Part shown: piece by piece, positions 1-11,135 of the stretch
How positions within the stretch are numbered: the stretch's first letter is position 1
How the letters are laid out: each line of letters starts with the position of its first letter
Source of the DNA: Megalobrama amblycephala
Taxonomy: Eukaryota > Chordata > Actinopteri > Cypriniformes > Xenocyprididae
Length of the DNA stretch: 64,000 nucleotides
Reading direction: 5' to 3'
NCBI RefSeq assembly: GCF_018812025.1
Contig: NC_063045.1
Coordinates: 56,307,457-56,371,456, forward strand
Position numbers and translations under genes: made by a program
The notes under the pieces: generated by a model
Told to the model about the DNA's origin: nothing
Seen by the model: only the letters and a program-made list of their open reading frames with translations
Databases searched by the model: none

Positions 1-454
1 GGTGTATGAATTTTTGTCCAATCAAATGCTTTCTAGTTTAAAAAAATCCCTCTCCACACATTTCTTTATTAGTTCCACTCCAACCTCCTGTTTCAATATG
101 AAATAAATTAGTTTGAACTAGAACTTTTGATAAAGTTGGGCAGCTGGAGTCCTCAGTGAGTTCACTGAGTTTAGTGAGTTTCAGTGAGTTTATGAGGTAA
201 ATAATTTTGAGCTGAGGTGGTGTATGAAAACACAGCCTTAAAGTTTTTACCATATGGGAGGAAACACTTCATGAAACATTGTCAAAACAACAACACTTAA
301 TATTCCCCTTAATGCCAACTCCACCTGAATCAGAAGTCTCATGAGTTTTGTTACTAGGCAACAACTCAAGCACACAAAAAACATTATCCTACTCTTTCAA
401 AAACATACTGCAGTGGTACCATGGGATCAGATGATAATACTATGGTACTTTGAT
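1..454. other. Unassigned AT-rich sequence
   Basis: I see no gene, RNA or recognisable transposon end here. The short open frames have no recognisable protein motifs. A small run of degenerate GTGAGTTT-type repeats lies at about 155-195. Confidence 0.5.
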
Positions 455-795
455 ATTTACACTAACGTTCATACGTTTGGGGTCAGTAAGATTAAATTTT
501 TTTTAAAGAACTTGATACTTCTATTCAGCAAGGTTACATTAAATTGATCAAAATTTACAAAAACTTTTTTGAACTTTCTATTCCCGAAATCTATAAATCA
601 GTTTCCTCAAAAATATTAAGCAGCACAACTGTTTTCAACAATGATCATAATAAGAAGAAATGTTTCTTGAGCAGCAAACCAGCATATTATTATATCTGAA
701 GGATCATGTGACACTGAAGACTGGAGTAATGATGCTGAAAATGTAGAATAATAATAAATAATTTGAAAGGAACTCACATCAATTTGTAATGACAC
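455..795 (-). mobile_element. Non-autonomous DNA transposon fragment (AAAGTTTGGGGTCAG-type MITE)
   Basis: The end CGTTTGGGGTCAGTAAG near 473 is followed by CTATTCAGCAAGG, a TTAAGCAGCACAACTG block and GGATCATGTGACACTGAAGA. This is the same ordered set of blocks, in the opposite orientation, as in the element at 59625-60400, and part of it recurs at 34390-34790. The family is recognised as a common cyprinid interspersed repeat. It has no coding capacity, and I did not assign its superfamily from the sequence. Confidence 0.7.
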
Positions 796-1484
796 ACAAC
801 CCTGAATTCATGAGATATAGATTAAGAGAGGAATATTAATATCTGAATAATATTTTAAGAATATTCAGTTATTCAAAATGTAGTGATTTTTAACAAACTG
901 GTGAAAAAAAAAAAACCCATATTGACTTTACCATTAATCTGAATATTAATGGAGATGTGTCCACAGCAGTATCTTTGATTGATCTTGCTAATATTTAATT
1001 GTCAGTAGAATTGCAATGCTCTATGCAACAAACGTTTATTCACTCGGTTACTTCCGACACCATCGCACCAGTACACTCAATAAGATCAAGTAAAGCAAAG
1101 CACTTAAAAATAAAAACAAAGACAAGAAATTGGCTGAACACTCCCTCCCTCTACATCAGCATTAACACCTCCTTTTCCTGACTGCTCATTTCAGTCTAAT
1201 CCTGTTCATCACTTCCAAGATGAGACGGGCTCCCAGGGAACTGCAAATCGATAGAAGTGTTCTCGGGAGTCCAAAGATTAATGCGGGAATCACGTGCTCT
1301 GGGAAGATGGTTAAGTAGAACAGACTCCCCACGGGAAATCACTCAGATCTTAATTAGCTGTTAATGTGGTGGAGCCTGACATGGGCCACGCTGAGAGAGG
1401 AGTGACGCGCTTGGACGAAGCCGTAACAAACCTAAATAAATATCATGTCAATGGACCCACTGCTAAGAAGCTAGCACATTTGTT
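796..1484. other. Unassigned sequence
   Basis: No gene or clear repeat end is visible. The stretch has ordinary AT-rich composition with an A-run at about 905-915. Confidence 0.45.
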
Positions 1485-2012
1485 TTAAAGAAATAATTCA
1501 TCCAAACTGGCCCTCCATTGACAGTCTACGCAACTACCTCTTTGATGGTTCAAGAAGTTCATAAAGGGACTGTAAAACTAATTCATTTGTATTGAGTGGT
1601 TTAGTACAATTTTTTTGAAGAGACACAATCGCTTTTAATTTAAACGTGTTGTGTAACACAAGAATGAACCTCACTGGTTCTTGCGGAAGCTCAAACATGC
1701 TGCATAAACACAAGAATGAACCTCATTGGTTCTTGTGGAAGCTCAAACATGCTGAGTAACACACAAAAATGAACCTCGTTGGTTCTTGAGGAAGTTTAAT
1801 TGTGCTGCGCAACACGAGAATGAACCTCACTGGTTGAAGCGTCAAAGTGTCAGTTGTGTAGCTGTCAATGGAGGGACAGAAAGCTCTCCGATTTCATCAC
1901 GAAGATCTTCATTTTTGTTCCAAAGATGAATGAAAGTCTCACGGGTTTGGAACAACATGAGGGCGAGTAATTAATGACAGAATTTTCATTTTTGGGTGAA
2001 CTAACCCTTTAA
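1485..2012. mobile_element. TTAA-flanked inverted-repeat element (AGGGTTAGTTCACCC family), copy A
   Basis: The right end reads TTTTTGGGTGAACTAACCC followed by TTAA at 2009-2012. The left end is a decayed inverted version after TTAA at 1485-1488 (AAATAATTCATCCAAA). Inner arms match the longer member at 56237-58762, sharing the GAGTGGTTTAGT and GAAGAGACAC blocks. The middle (about 1645-1845) holds three imperfect copies of a roughly 63-bp unit containing GAATGAACCTCACTGGTTC and GGAAGCTCAAACATGCTG. It is non-coding. TTAA duplication plus these ends fits a piggyBac- or Kolobok-like MITE; the superfamily is inferred. Confidence 0.75.
1645..1845. repeat. Internal minisatellite, about 63-bp unit, about 3 copies
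   Basis: Each unit carries an AACACAAGAATGAACCTC core followed by a GGTTCTTG...GGAAGCTCAAACATGCTG segment. Units differ by several substitutions. The same unit appears about one and a half times at 56365-56460 in a sister element, so copy number varies between family members. Confidence 0.75.
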
Positions 2013-3052
2013 TGTATGCTTCAAAATCATAATTTTATTTTATTTTATTAAGAATTTATTGAATCATTTGTGTCATTGGTTTGGCACTCTTGCATTGTCA
2101 AATAGGAATAGGTTGAATAACTTTGTCAGGGCGGAAGGAGAGGTAATAGGGGTAAATCAATTGACATTTATCATAGACAGGTTTCAAGTAAGGCACATTC
2201 AATTTTAAGGAAATTAGATAATCAATTATATAAATAATTCCATTCCATGCCTTCTGGGTATCATTTGAGGGTGCCAGGTGGAACAACAAAACGATTTAAG
2301 GTTTCTTTTGTATCAGTGGCTGTTGGCTTTTTGAATTCTTCATAGGTATATTACATTGATTATGAACTCATTTTATTTATGTGACGTGCATTAAGAATTA
2401 TGTATTATCTGTATGTCTGTTATCCTGTTGCAAAACTAGTTTCCCCTAAGGGGGGCAATAAAAAGTAAACAAAAAAACTTTCAAAACAAGCAGCTTTTAG
2501 TCTGTCAATGTGGAGATTTCGTGTGACAAACCTGAACATGAATTTACTTGACACTCCTGATGGCACAGATTCCCATTTTAAATGACTAGATTTCACTTGT
2601 AAAATTTTGGTAAACAACAAAAAGCAATATTAAATTTTTTAGTAAGGAACAGATCAAAATGTAAGATAAGTAAAAAAAAAATTATCTTCACTGAGCCATA
2701 AGTCACTGAATCACTGAATCAGTGAGTTGAACTCGAAAACGGTGATCCATCAATAACTCATAATGGATTTGTGAACTGAATCAGTTGGTTAAACGAAAAG
2801 ACCCGAACTCACTCACAAATGGGAAGATTATTCACGAATCAGACATTGCTGTTTTAGGGGGTGTTTCTCTCCTCCTCAGCATTAAAGGCTAGAATGAGAC
2901 TGTCTAGTAAGTGCGCATGTCCACCCACACCCTAACCAAATCAATTACCCTATCGCTAAACATAACTTCACCCATTAGGTCCAATGGAGCTGGACTAGTT
3001 CAAGCCCCACCCATTAGGTCCAGAGAGAGGCTGTGCAGTGAGCACCACTTGG
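2013..3052. other. Unassigned sequence with short degenerate repeats
   Basis: No gene is visible. Around 2700-2850 there are repeated GAATCA/TGAGTTGAAC-type words resembling the tandem repeat at 5790-6080. A pair of CCCACCCATTAGGTCCA-like copies occurs at about 2969 and 3007. Confidence 0.4.
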
Positions 3053-3554
3053 TAATGTTGTCAAAAGTACAGACTTCGATACCAATTCAGTACTGAAATT
3101 TGAAAAATGAGACAATACCAGCATTTCCCCCTAGCATTTTGAGTGCTGTTAAGTGGATTCGTAAATACCTCTGATTGGACATTGTGTTCACACACTCAAC
3201 AGACATGTCTGTGATTGGCTACAATGATTAACGCATGGGAGCGTTTGAAAGCACATGGAAGTGTTTGAAAGTGGGAGCATTTGAAAGCAGGTGTCTAAAC
3301 GCTCCTGTGAGTATCTGCGTAAGCGCTCTGTAAAGAGCATCAAAGATGTCTATTTACAACATGTTTTTAAAGCATTGATCATTGTAGCCAATCACAGACA
3401 TATCTGTTGAGCGCATGAACACAGTGGCCAATCAGAGTTGTTTAAGAATCCGCTCAACAGCACTCAAAACGCTAGGGGGAAAAGTCTGGTATCGTCACAT
3501 TTTTAAAATTTTAGTACCAACTTGGTACTGAAATCGGTACTTTTGACAACACTA
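3053..3554. mobile_element. Fold-back MITE, about 500 bp
   Basis: The first roughly 180 bp are repeated as an inverted, diverged copy at the other end. GTTGTCAAAAGTAC at 3057 pairs with GTACTTTTGACAAC ending at 3550. Deeper matches include CCCCCTAGC, GAGTGCTGTT, CAACAGACATGTCTGTGATTGG and GGCTACAATGAT with their complements. A TA lies just outside the symmetric ends on both sides (3053-3054, 3553-3554). The centre holds short GTTTGAAAG repeats. It is non-coding; the arms could form a long hairpin. Confidence 0.8.
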
Positions 3555-5614
3555 CCATTTATTTTTTCTCATTAACTCCCATTGGTTGTTTGTTGATGGT
3601 AAACAGTGTTTAATAAACACTCAACCTGAAAATTGTGGAAACAATCAAACTGAAATGGAACATGAATTTATTTCATTGGAAAAACTATTTGAATGTCTCA
3701 CCGAGGTCACATAATTATTGAAATCAGCTTTCAAGTAGAGTTATACATCAAAATCCCGACAAATATGCTTTGTCAAGTATACCGTTTCAGTCAAGGGTGA
3801 AAACTCTTCAATGTATCAGTTTCAGGTTATTTCAGGTTATTCAGGTACCAGATGAGTCACATTATTATACAAGCAGAACCAACATTTAACAGCTAATGCT
3901 GGTCGCCAATTGCATAAGCACACTTTTTTAATATTATCTTGATGTAAAGTTATTACCAAACAAGGCAGTTAAAGCAATGCTTTGTGATCATATGAGTCAC
4001 ACTCCCTGGATGCCTGTTTAGCACAGAGATTAATTAAATGAGAACCATTTCCCCCTCGTTGTGGATTCTTAATATGATATATACTGTAAAACTCTCAAGT
4101 GTGCTCATCTGCCTTAAAGCAACTGAATAATAGTTCATTTCTATGGCATTTTTATAGTATTTTGAGCCGTAAAACAGGGATTATGAGACATTTTAGTGGA
4201 TCCCCAAAACACATAAGTGAGATATCACTTTTGCTGGTACATACAACAGCCAGAAGGCCAACAACTAGTAAAATGACAGAATTTCTCTGAAAACTCATAA
4301 GTATGTACCTGTTATTATTAGATATTGTTGACACAATGAACTTTTGTGCATGAAAAATACTTTCAATGTCAAAATAACTTCTCCCAAGGCTGCTCATTTT
4401 CTTCGCACAGCCTCCACAACGTGAAACAGAAACAGGTGGACGTCTAGTTTTTAACACCTTGACTAAACATACTATCTAATGAGACATAATTGGCATTTTC
4501 TCCCACGCATGGCTTTCATTTTAGACTTCAGATGCATTTTTACTCTTTGTTTTTTCTTGCCTCGTACAGAAAGACATGTCTGAAGCTGGTGGCAAATGCG
4601 TCTCACTGCTAGAAACAAGTAAAAGGCTAATCGTGCTTAACTCCATCACGTTCATCCTCATATTAAGACAATTTATGAATTTCCATTTTTCAGCTAGAAA
4701 GCTTGAGTATCTCCCTCTCCAATTATCGCTCTATCAGAGCCAGCATGTAAACAGAAAGATGGAGGTGGATGAACTCCTTCTCAGCTCTCTGTGAAGATGT
4801 GTTGTGGTACGTTTAGTCTGTTTTAGCATTCACATCTGCTGCTGCTGACCACCACTCCATTTGGTATTTATTCATTTATTAGACATTTAATATTTAATAA
4901 CATCTGATGGCCCTTCAAGAGGATCATAAAATATAAATCAACAAATCATGTAGTTTGGTGGCCTGTCAAGAGAGCAAAACTTTGTGTGCCTTTCATTTTT
5001 CATAATTTGCAGCTTCTTATTGATCTTATTGATGTGGGTGCTAACCTCTAACCCACTCATATGGTTGTGTACCTTTCTTAGACTTATTAGTTTGGTGTTA
5101 CTAGCGATTAGTGCTAAGATTATTCCTGCTATGTCTGCCATAGGTGCTAAAACACTTTGTGATGAAAAACTTGCCAAAATAGCAATATCTCACTAAGACA
5201 CGACGAAGACTTGATGTGAAATAATAATTGCTTAATATTATGCAGGTCACAGTCTAACTGAGATGTTTAATATGGAGCAGATTACTGGTTCGCGGACAGG
5301 TGTTAACCTTAGCGGGTCGTCTCCGGTGTGAAAGGAGGCAGAGTTGAGACACCAGCGGTGTGCCACCTGAATACATGAATAAAAACGCAGCAAACATCAA
5401 GGCTGGTGTTTTTGAGGGAGTCAAACAGCAGTTCGCTAACCACATTGGGCTACACAGTGAATACACAATGTTGACGTGGGCAGATATGACATTGACAGAT
5501 GCCATACCGATTTAACGCAAAGGATTAGCCTGCAGTGTTGGGGAGTACCAACACTACTAAAATGAACTACATATTTATAGTTTCCACAACTATTTAGTTT
5601 CACCAACTACTACA
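3555..5614. other. Unassigned sequence; small open frame near the end
   Basis: No recognisable gene. At about 5352-5514 the plus strand has an uninterrupted frame of about 50 codons (TSGVPPEYMNKNAANIKAG... to DAIPI and a TAA). It is bounded upstream by a stop, has no start in good context and matches nothing I recognise. It may be a decayed fragment of an old element. The rest is AT-rich. Confidence 0.35.
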
Positions 5615-5715
5615 GAGGTTCCCAAACCTGTCCTGAAGGTCCTCCAGCACTACACATTTTGTATGTCGCCCTTATCTGACACACCTACTTCAGGTCTTGC
5701 AGTCTCTAAAAAAAG
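5615..5715. mobile_element. hAT-type MITE end fragment
   Basis: CAGAGGTTCCCAAACCTG followed by TCCTGAAGGTCCTCCAGCAC and CTGACACACC is the well-known terminus of a fish hAT-type non-autonomous element. No partner end is visible downstream, so this is a truncated copy. Confidence 0.6.
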
Positions 5716-6081
5716 TTATATTTTTGTACCAGTTTGTTGCGCTGCTATTATTGAGAAATTTAAAATAAAATAAAAAATCAACTCTCTCTGATGTTCAGTA
5801 ACACTGGGAAGTGATTCATTCGAGTATATCTGTCAATTCACACTGTTCATGTAAATAAATGAATCACTGATCAAATGATTAATTGATTCATTTAAATCAC
5901 TGTCTCCTTAAAGAGTCTAATATTGACAATTACTGAAATGAGTTCAACACCTCTGTTCATCTGAGTCAGTTCATTCACGCTATTCATGCAAATAAATGAT
6001 TCACTGATCAATTGATTAATTGATTCACTTAAATCACTGTCTCCCTAATTAGTCAAATATTGACAATTCCTGAAATGTGTT

Positions 6082-6412
6082 TGTAACACAGTTCATATGT
6101 ACGGGAAGACGGAGGCGGGAACCGGCAAACGTTAAAACAATAATCTTTAATAAAATAAACAAATACAAAACGAAAGTAATGCCGGCAGATCCTCGCGGAC
6201 GTCTGCCGGCCACACAAACATAATAAAACATAAAATAAAGTCCAGGCCTGGTCCTCTCTCGTCCTTCACTGTCGTCGCTCCTCCTTTTATGCTTCCGGAG
6301 CTCCTCCGTGAGAGACTCAAGTCCAGTGCGCCTCCCAGGTGGAGCTCATTAACTCTCACGCCACCGGCCTTGCGCCGTTCCCTCACGGCTCTCGCCCGCC
6401 CTAGTCGCCACA
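6082..6412 (-). repeat. 3' LTR (in minus-strand sense) of the short LTR element
   Basis: It begins TGTAACACAG and ends CGCCACA on the plus strand and is 331 bp, equal in length to its partner. It contains the AAAGTCCAGGCCTGGTCC block also found in the remnant at 16895. Confidence 0.92.
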
Positions 6413-7052
6413 TACCCCCATCGCCCCTCGCAGGCCGGGGGGTACTCCTGAGACTGCGCTCTACTCCCCCCCGGGGCCTGTCTCAGTGGCCGCAGCACCT
6501 GGGGGTAAGGACAGACGAGATGAGAGAAAGGAGATGGAAGCAAGGGGAGCGACAGGACGAGAGAGGTGAGAGAGGAAAAAGAAAGAAAAAAACAATTCTG
6601 GGTCTGGTTCCCAGACACACTGCCGCTCGGTCCTCAGCCTGCCGAGAGGGTCTTCCTTGCGGTGCCATGTGATGGCACTGGACGCTCGGTGGATGGCCCG
6701 ATCCTCCACCGCCTCCTGGCAGCCGGCGATGGCTCCTCCGGTTGAGGGCAGCCGGCAGTGAGTCCGCCGTCCCCTGCTCCTCCCCTTCATGGTGGACGGT
6801 AGCAGGCTCCGGCCCATGGCAGACGACGGCACTCCTCCGCTCCCTCCAGGACGGCAGCCACCCCACCTCATCCCAGGAGCACGGCATCCGGGTCTCCGTC
6901 CCACCTTTCACAAGGCTCCAGTACCACCGCCTCGGGCAGCCTCTCGCGGTCTTCACTCCTGCGCTGCCTGAACTCCGCAGCACCGCGATCCCCCTCAGCA
7001 GTGAGGGCTCTTCGACAGCATGTCCCTCCTTCCTCCCGGGTTTCGGCACCAA
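6413..7052 (-). other. Internal region of the LTR element, non-coding
   Basis: These 640 bp are much more GC- and CpG-rich than the surroundings. Open frames run through on the minus strand, and some extend into the LTRs. None shows capsid, zinc-knuckle, protease or polymerase motifs. The primer-binding site lies at about 7034-7052 and the polypurine-like tract at about 6413-6429, both on the minus strand. The frames are attributed to base composition. Confidence 0.8.
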
Positions 7053-7383
7053 TGTTACACAGTTCGTATGTACGGGAAGAAGGAGGTGGGAACCGGCGAA
7101 CGTTAAAACAATAATCTTTAATAAAATAAACAAATATAAAACGAAAGTAATGCCAGCAGACCCTCGTGGACATCTGCCGGCCACACAAACATAATAAAAC
7201 ATAAAATAAAGTCCAGGCCTGGTCCTCTCTCGTCCTTCACTGTCGTTGCTCCTCCTTTTATGCTTCCGGAGCTCCTCCGTGAGAGACTCAAGGCCAGTGC
7301 GCCTCCCAGGTGGAGCTGATTAACTCTCGCGCCACCGGCCTCGCGCCGTTCCCTCACGGCTCTCGCCCGCCCTGGTTGCCACA
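7053..7383 (-). repeat. 5' LTR (in minus-strand sense) of the short LTR element
   Basis: It begins TGTTACACAG and ends TTGCCACA on the plus strand, 331 bp. It is about 95% identical to the LTR at 6082-6412, and the 5-bp GTGTT duplication follows immediately. Confidence 0.92.
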
Positions 7384-7539
7384 GTGTTTTATACCTCTGT
7401 TCATCTGAATCAGTTCATTCACACTATTCATGCAAATAAATGATTCACTGATCAAATGATCCCCTCATTTGAAGTCTCTTTTTCATCTTTATAATTAGTT
7501 GAATATCTGAAATTTGTGAAGTAATGAGTTAAAATACAT

Positions 7540-8058
7540 CTGTTCCTCCCAACATGTCCTCGAACCAGTACACCCATATAGGTTGTTTGTCACTTCCCTG
7601 AAATACGACCCATAGGAGCGTTTACTAAAGTTGCGCCCCCATCGCAACAGGACACTTTCATTTTAATGCATTGTACCCTTTTATCTGTGTCATATTTTGG
7701 GTTTTGTGTGGCTCAGTTAGTAGAGCATTGCAATATACAACAATTTGTAAAAATGAGATCATGCAGGTAGGTTTAGTGTTGGGGTAGGTGTAGTTAATAA
7801 AAAAAAATTAGTTTTGCTAAATGGAAATAGGACAAATGGTGGGTAAGGGACCGTGTAAAAAGTCCACACATTGCATTTAAATGAACACGCATTTTATTGG
7901 TAACGACAGTCATACATCATTTCATGACGACAGACGTAACATGACACTGTCATTATTTTTACGCCAGCTAGTCATGCGCCCTGCATGACTTTAAAACGTA
8001 AATATAGGTCATGAATGACCTATAGGGTCGTTCTTTGGAGGACTTTGGAGGACTGAAA
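7540..8058. repeat. Composite of old repeats including a tRNA-like A-box segment
   Basis: At 7705-7735 the plus strand reads TGTGGCTCAGTTAGTAGAGC, matching the D-arm and A box of a tRNA or tRNA-derived SINE head. No matching B box (GGTTCGANTCC) follows, so it is not a functional tRNA. Just after it, GGTAGGTTTAGTGTTGGGG and TAGGTGTAG match, inverted, the interior of the insert at 24790-25075. An imperfect inverted pair (CGACCCATAGG near 7605 and CCTATAGGGTCG near 8020) may mark the ends of a larger element. Confidence 0.45.
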
Positions 8059-8195
8059 CATGACAAACCAGGGCCCAGATCAGGACGCAGACAAACTGGC
8101 TAAACCGACCGTCTGCTAGACGCCTCACGTCACAGAACTCAGATAATTCACAGCACATAGAAACTCTTTCACCTAGATATTATCACATAGAGACT

Positions 8196-11135
8196 GTGTC
8201 TGTACCTCGAACTAGTAAATACAAAAAACTTCCGAAACCTTTTAAGGGTAAAAATTTAATTGATGTTCAAAAAGTGAAAATCACAGATAAATCAGATAAA
8301 CAAATGATAAAGCTTGGGTTACTGAATATTAGATCTATTTCTTCAAAAGCACTTATTGTAAATGAAATTATCACAGACAATAAACTAGACTTGCTGTGTT
8401 TGACAGAAACCTGGTTAAAACCAGACGATTACATTATTTTAAATGAGCCTAGTCCTCAAGGTTATGACTATCGACACAATCCTCGACAGAAAGGCAAAGG
8501 GGGACGTGTTGCTGTAATTTATAGTAATATATTCAGAATCATTCAAAAGAATTTCAAATATAATTCCTTTGAAGTGATGGTGCTTTATGTAACATTATGT
8601 AAGTTGACATTTGTGCTGGCTACTGTATACAGGCCACCAGGGCACCATACTGACCTTATCAATGAATTTGCTGATTTTCTATCAGAGTTAGTACTGGCTG
8701 CGGATAAAGTCCTTGTTGTTGGTGATTTTAATATCCATGTAGATAATAATAAAGACGCATTTGGATTGGCATTTGCAGACATTTTAAACTCTATTGGAGT
8801 TAGACAACACGTGTCAGGACCCACTCATTGTCGTAATCATACCTTAGATCTAATACTGTCGCATGGAATTGATATTGATGCTGTTGAAATTCTACAGCAG
8901 AGCGATGATATATCAGATCATTATTTAGTCTCGTGTATAATACAGTTAGCCAAGGCTACAAAACCACCACCCAGCCATAAATATGGTAGAACCATCACTT
9001 CTACCACTAAAGATTGCTTTATAAATAATCTCCCCGAGCAGTTTCATCACCTTAGTATACCTGACAACTTAGAAGAACTCGATGCTGCAACAGAAACTAT
9101 TGGCTCTCTCTTTTCCAGCACATTAGATGCAGTCGCTCCTTTACGTCTAAAGAAGATTAAGGAAACTAATCCAACGCCGTGGTATGATGAGCACACTCGG
9201 GCTCTAAAACGAGCTGTGAGAAAAGCTGAACGTAGTTGGAAGAAAACAAAACTAGAAGTTTTTCGCCTTTCGTGGAAAGAAAAAATTACTGAGTACAGAA
9301 CGGCTATAAGAAATGCTAGATCTACTTATTTTTCAAATCTCTTAATAGAAAACAAACATAATCCTAGGTATTTATTTGACACAGTGGCTAAATTAACTAG
9401 AAACAGAGATTCAACTGCTGACGTTTCCAAAGAGCACAGCAGTAATGACTTTATGAACTTCTTTACTTGCAAGATTGACAATATTAGAGAGAAAATTATA
9501 AACATGCAACCGTCTACAGTTTCGCTTCAGACAGTGCACTGTAGTGTCCCTGAGGTAAAACTAGAATCATTCGCCGCTATAGGAGAGGAAGAATTATCTA
9601 AACTTATCAAATCATCAAAATCAACAACATGTATGTTAGACCCAATGTCGACTAAACTACTGAAAGAAATGCTTCCAGAGGTCGTAGGTCCACTTCTTGA
9701 TATAATTAATTCATCTTTAACACTAGGATACGTGCCAAAAACTTTTAAGCAGGCTATTATTAAACCTCTTATTAAAAAACCTCAACTAGATCCGAGAGAT
9801 TTAGTAAATTACAGGCCAATCTCGAATCTACCTTTTCTGTCAAAGATACTAGAAAAGGCAGTTTCAACACAACTGTGCTCCTTTTTAGAAAGAAATGGAA
9901 TCTGTGAGGATTTCCAGTCAGGATTTAGACCATACCATAGTACTGAGACTGCTCTCGTTAGAGTTACAAACGATCTACTCTTATCATCCGATCGTGGCTG
10001 TATTTCTCTATTAGTGTTATTAGATCTCAGTGCTGCTTTTGACACTATCGATCACAACATTCTTTTAAAAAGACTTGAAAACTATATTGGCATTAGTGGA
10101 ATTGCTTTGGCATGGTTCAAATCTTACTTATCTGACCGTTATCAGTCTGTAGTAGTTAATGAAGAGATGTCGTATCGATCACAAGTTTAATATGGAGTAC
10201 CACAAGGCTCAGTACTAGGACCGTTGCTTTTCACTCTGTACATGCTGCCCTTAGGAGAGATAATTAGGAAGCATGGTGTTAGTTTTCACTGCTACGCTGA
10301 CGATACTCAGCTCTATATTTCCTCGCGCCCTGACGAAACCTACAAATTCACAAAACTAACAGAATGCATAGCTGACATTAAAAACTGGATGACAAGAAAT
10401 TTCTTATTATTAAATTCAGAAAAAACTGATATCCTAATCTTTGGACCAAAAACGTCCTCACGAAAAAACCTTGAATACTCTCTAACACTTGACGGGTGCT
10501 CCATTAAATCTTCGTCCTCAGTTAGGAACCTGGGTGTGCTCTTTGATACCAATCTTTCATTTGAAAGTCATGTTTCTAATATCTGTAAAACCGCCTTCTT
10601 CCATCTAAAAAATATATCTAAATTACAACATATGCTCTCAATGACAAATGCGGAACAGTTGGTTCATGCATTCATGACCTCAAGACTAGATTACTGTAAC
10701 GCTCTACTGGGTGGTTGTTCTGCTCGACTTTTAAACAGACTACAGTTGGTCCAAAATGCGGCAGCTAGAGTTCTTACTAGAACCAGAAAGTATGACCATA
10801 TTAGCCCAGTTCTGTCAACATTACATTGGCTCCCTATTAAACATCGTATAGATTTTAAAATCTTGCTACTTACTTATAAAGCTCTAAATGGTTTAGCTCC
10901 CCAATATCTAAGCAAGCTCTTGGTGCATTATAGTCCTTCACGTCTATTGCGATCTCAGAATTCAGGCCAGTTGATAATACCCAGAATATCAAAATCAACT
11001 GAAGGCGGCAGATCCTTTTCCTATTTAGCACCTAAACTCTGGAACAATCTTCCTAGCATTGTTCGGGAAGCAGACACACTCTGTCAGTTTAAATCTAGAC
11101 TAAAAACACATCTCTTTGCTCTTGCATACACATAA
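8196..11135 (+). pseudogene. L2 ORF2 (endonuclease + reverse transcriptase) with one in-frame stop
   Basis: It encodes the LINE protein that nicks DNA and copies element RNA. The N-terminal apurinic-type endonuclease shows LGLLNIRS (residues 40-47), [28 protein letters not shown] and SDHYLVS. The reverse transcriptase shows [32 protein letters not shown] (from residue 615), [11 protein letters not shown] and the catalytic YADD (10293-10304). The C-terminus has the L2/CR1-type [20 protein letters not shown] and LHWLPI motifs. A TAA at 10188-10190, between RSQV and YGVPQGS, is the only break; the frame is unchanged on both sides, so it is a point mutation. The open frame starts without an ATG at 8196; the first in-frame ATG is at 8304. 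Confidence 0.93.

Larger units (their letters stand above)
6077..7388 (-). mobile_element. Short non-autonomous LTR retrotransposon (TRIM-like)
   Basis: Two directly repeated 331-bp LTRs (6082-6412 and 7053-7383), each TG...CA, flank 640 bp and are bordered by an identical 5-bp target duplication, GTGTT (6077-6081 and 7384-7388). Read on the minus strand, the left LTR is followed by TTGGTGCCGAAACCCGGGA, a tRNA-type primer-binding site one base after the LTR. The internal region ends with a purine-rich GAGGGGCGATGGGGGTA before the other LTR. The two LTRs differ at about 17 sites, mostly transitions. The interior is GC-rich with no gag or pol motifs, so mobilisation would need proteins supplied in trans. 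The parent family (gypsy or ERV-like) is not resolved. Confidence 0.93.
5800..7490. repeat. Tandem repeat, about 130-bp unit, split by an LTR element
   Basis: Units contain CAGTTCATTCAC, the block TTCATGCAAATAAATGATTC and CACTGATCAA, followed by TTGATTCA and AAATCACTGTCTCC. Copies lie at about 5830-5960 and 5960-6080, and a third is resumed at 7389-7480 after the LTR element. Related words reappear at 11815-11850 just beyond the L2 insertion, suggesting both retrotransposons landed in or beside this array. Confidence 0.7.

Noticed and set aside
1645..1845. CRISPR-like or regulatory repeat cluster
   Set aside because: It is a three-copy minisatellite inside a TTAA element and is found again in a sister element.
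6461..7202. Overlapping 147- to 239-codon frames on the minus strand and a 150-codon frame on the plus strand
   Set aside because: They lie in the GC-rich interior and LTR of the short retrotransposon, occur in several frames on both strands at once, and show no retroviral motifs. Base composition explains them.
7705..7740. Possible tRNA gene (TGTGGCTCAGTTAGTAGAGC)
   Set aside because: It has an A-box half only; no B box, anticodon arm or acceptor pairing follows.
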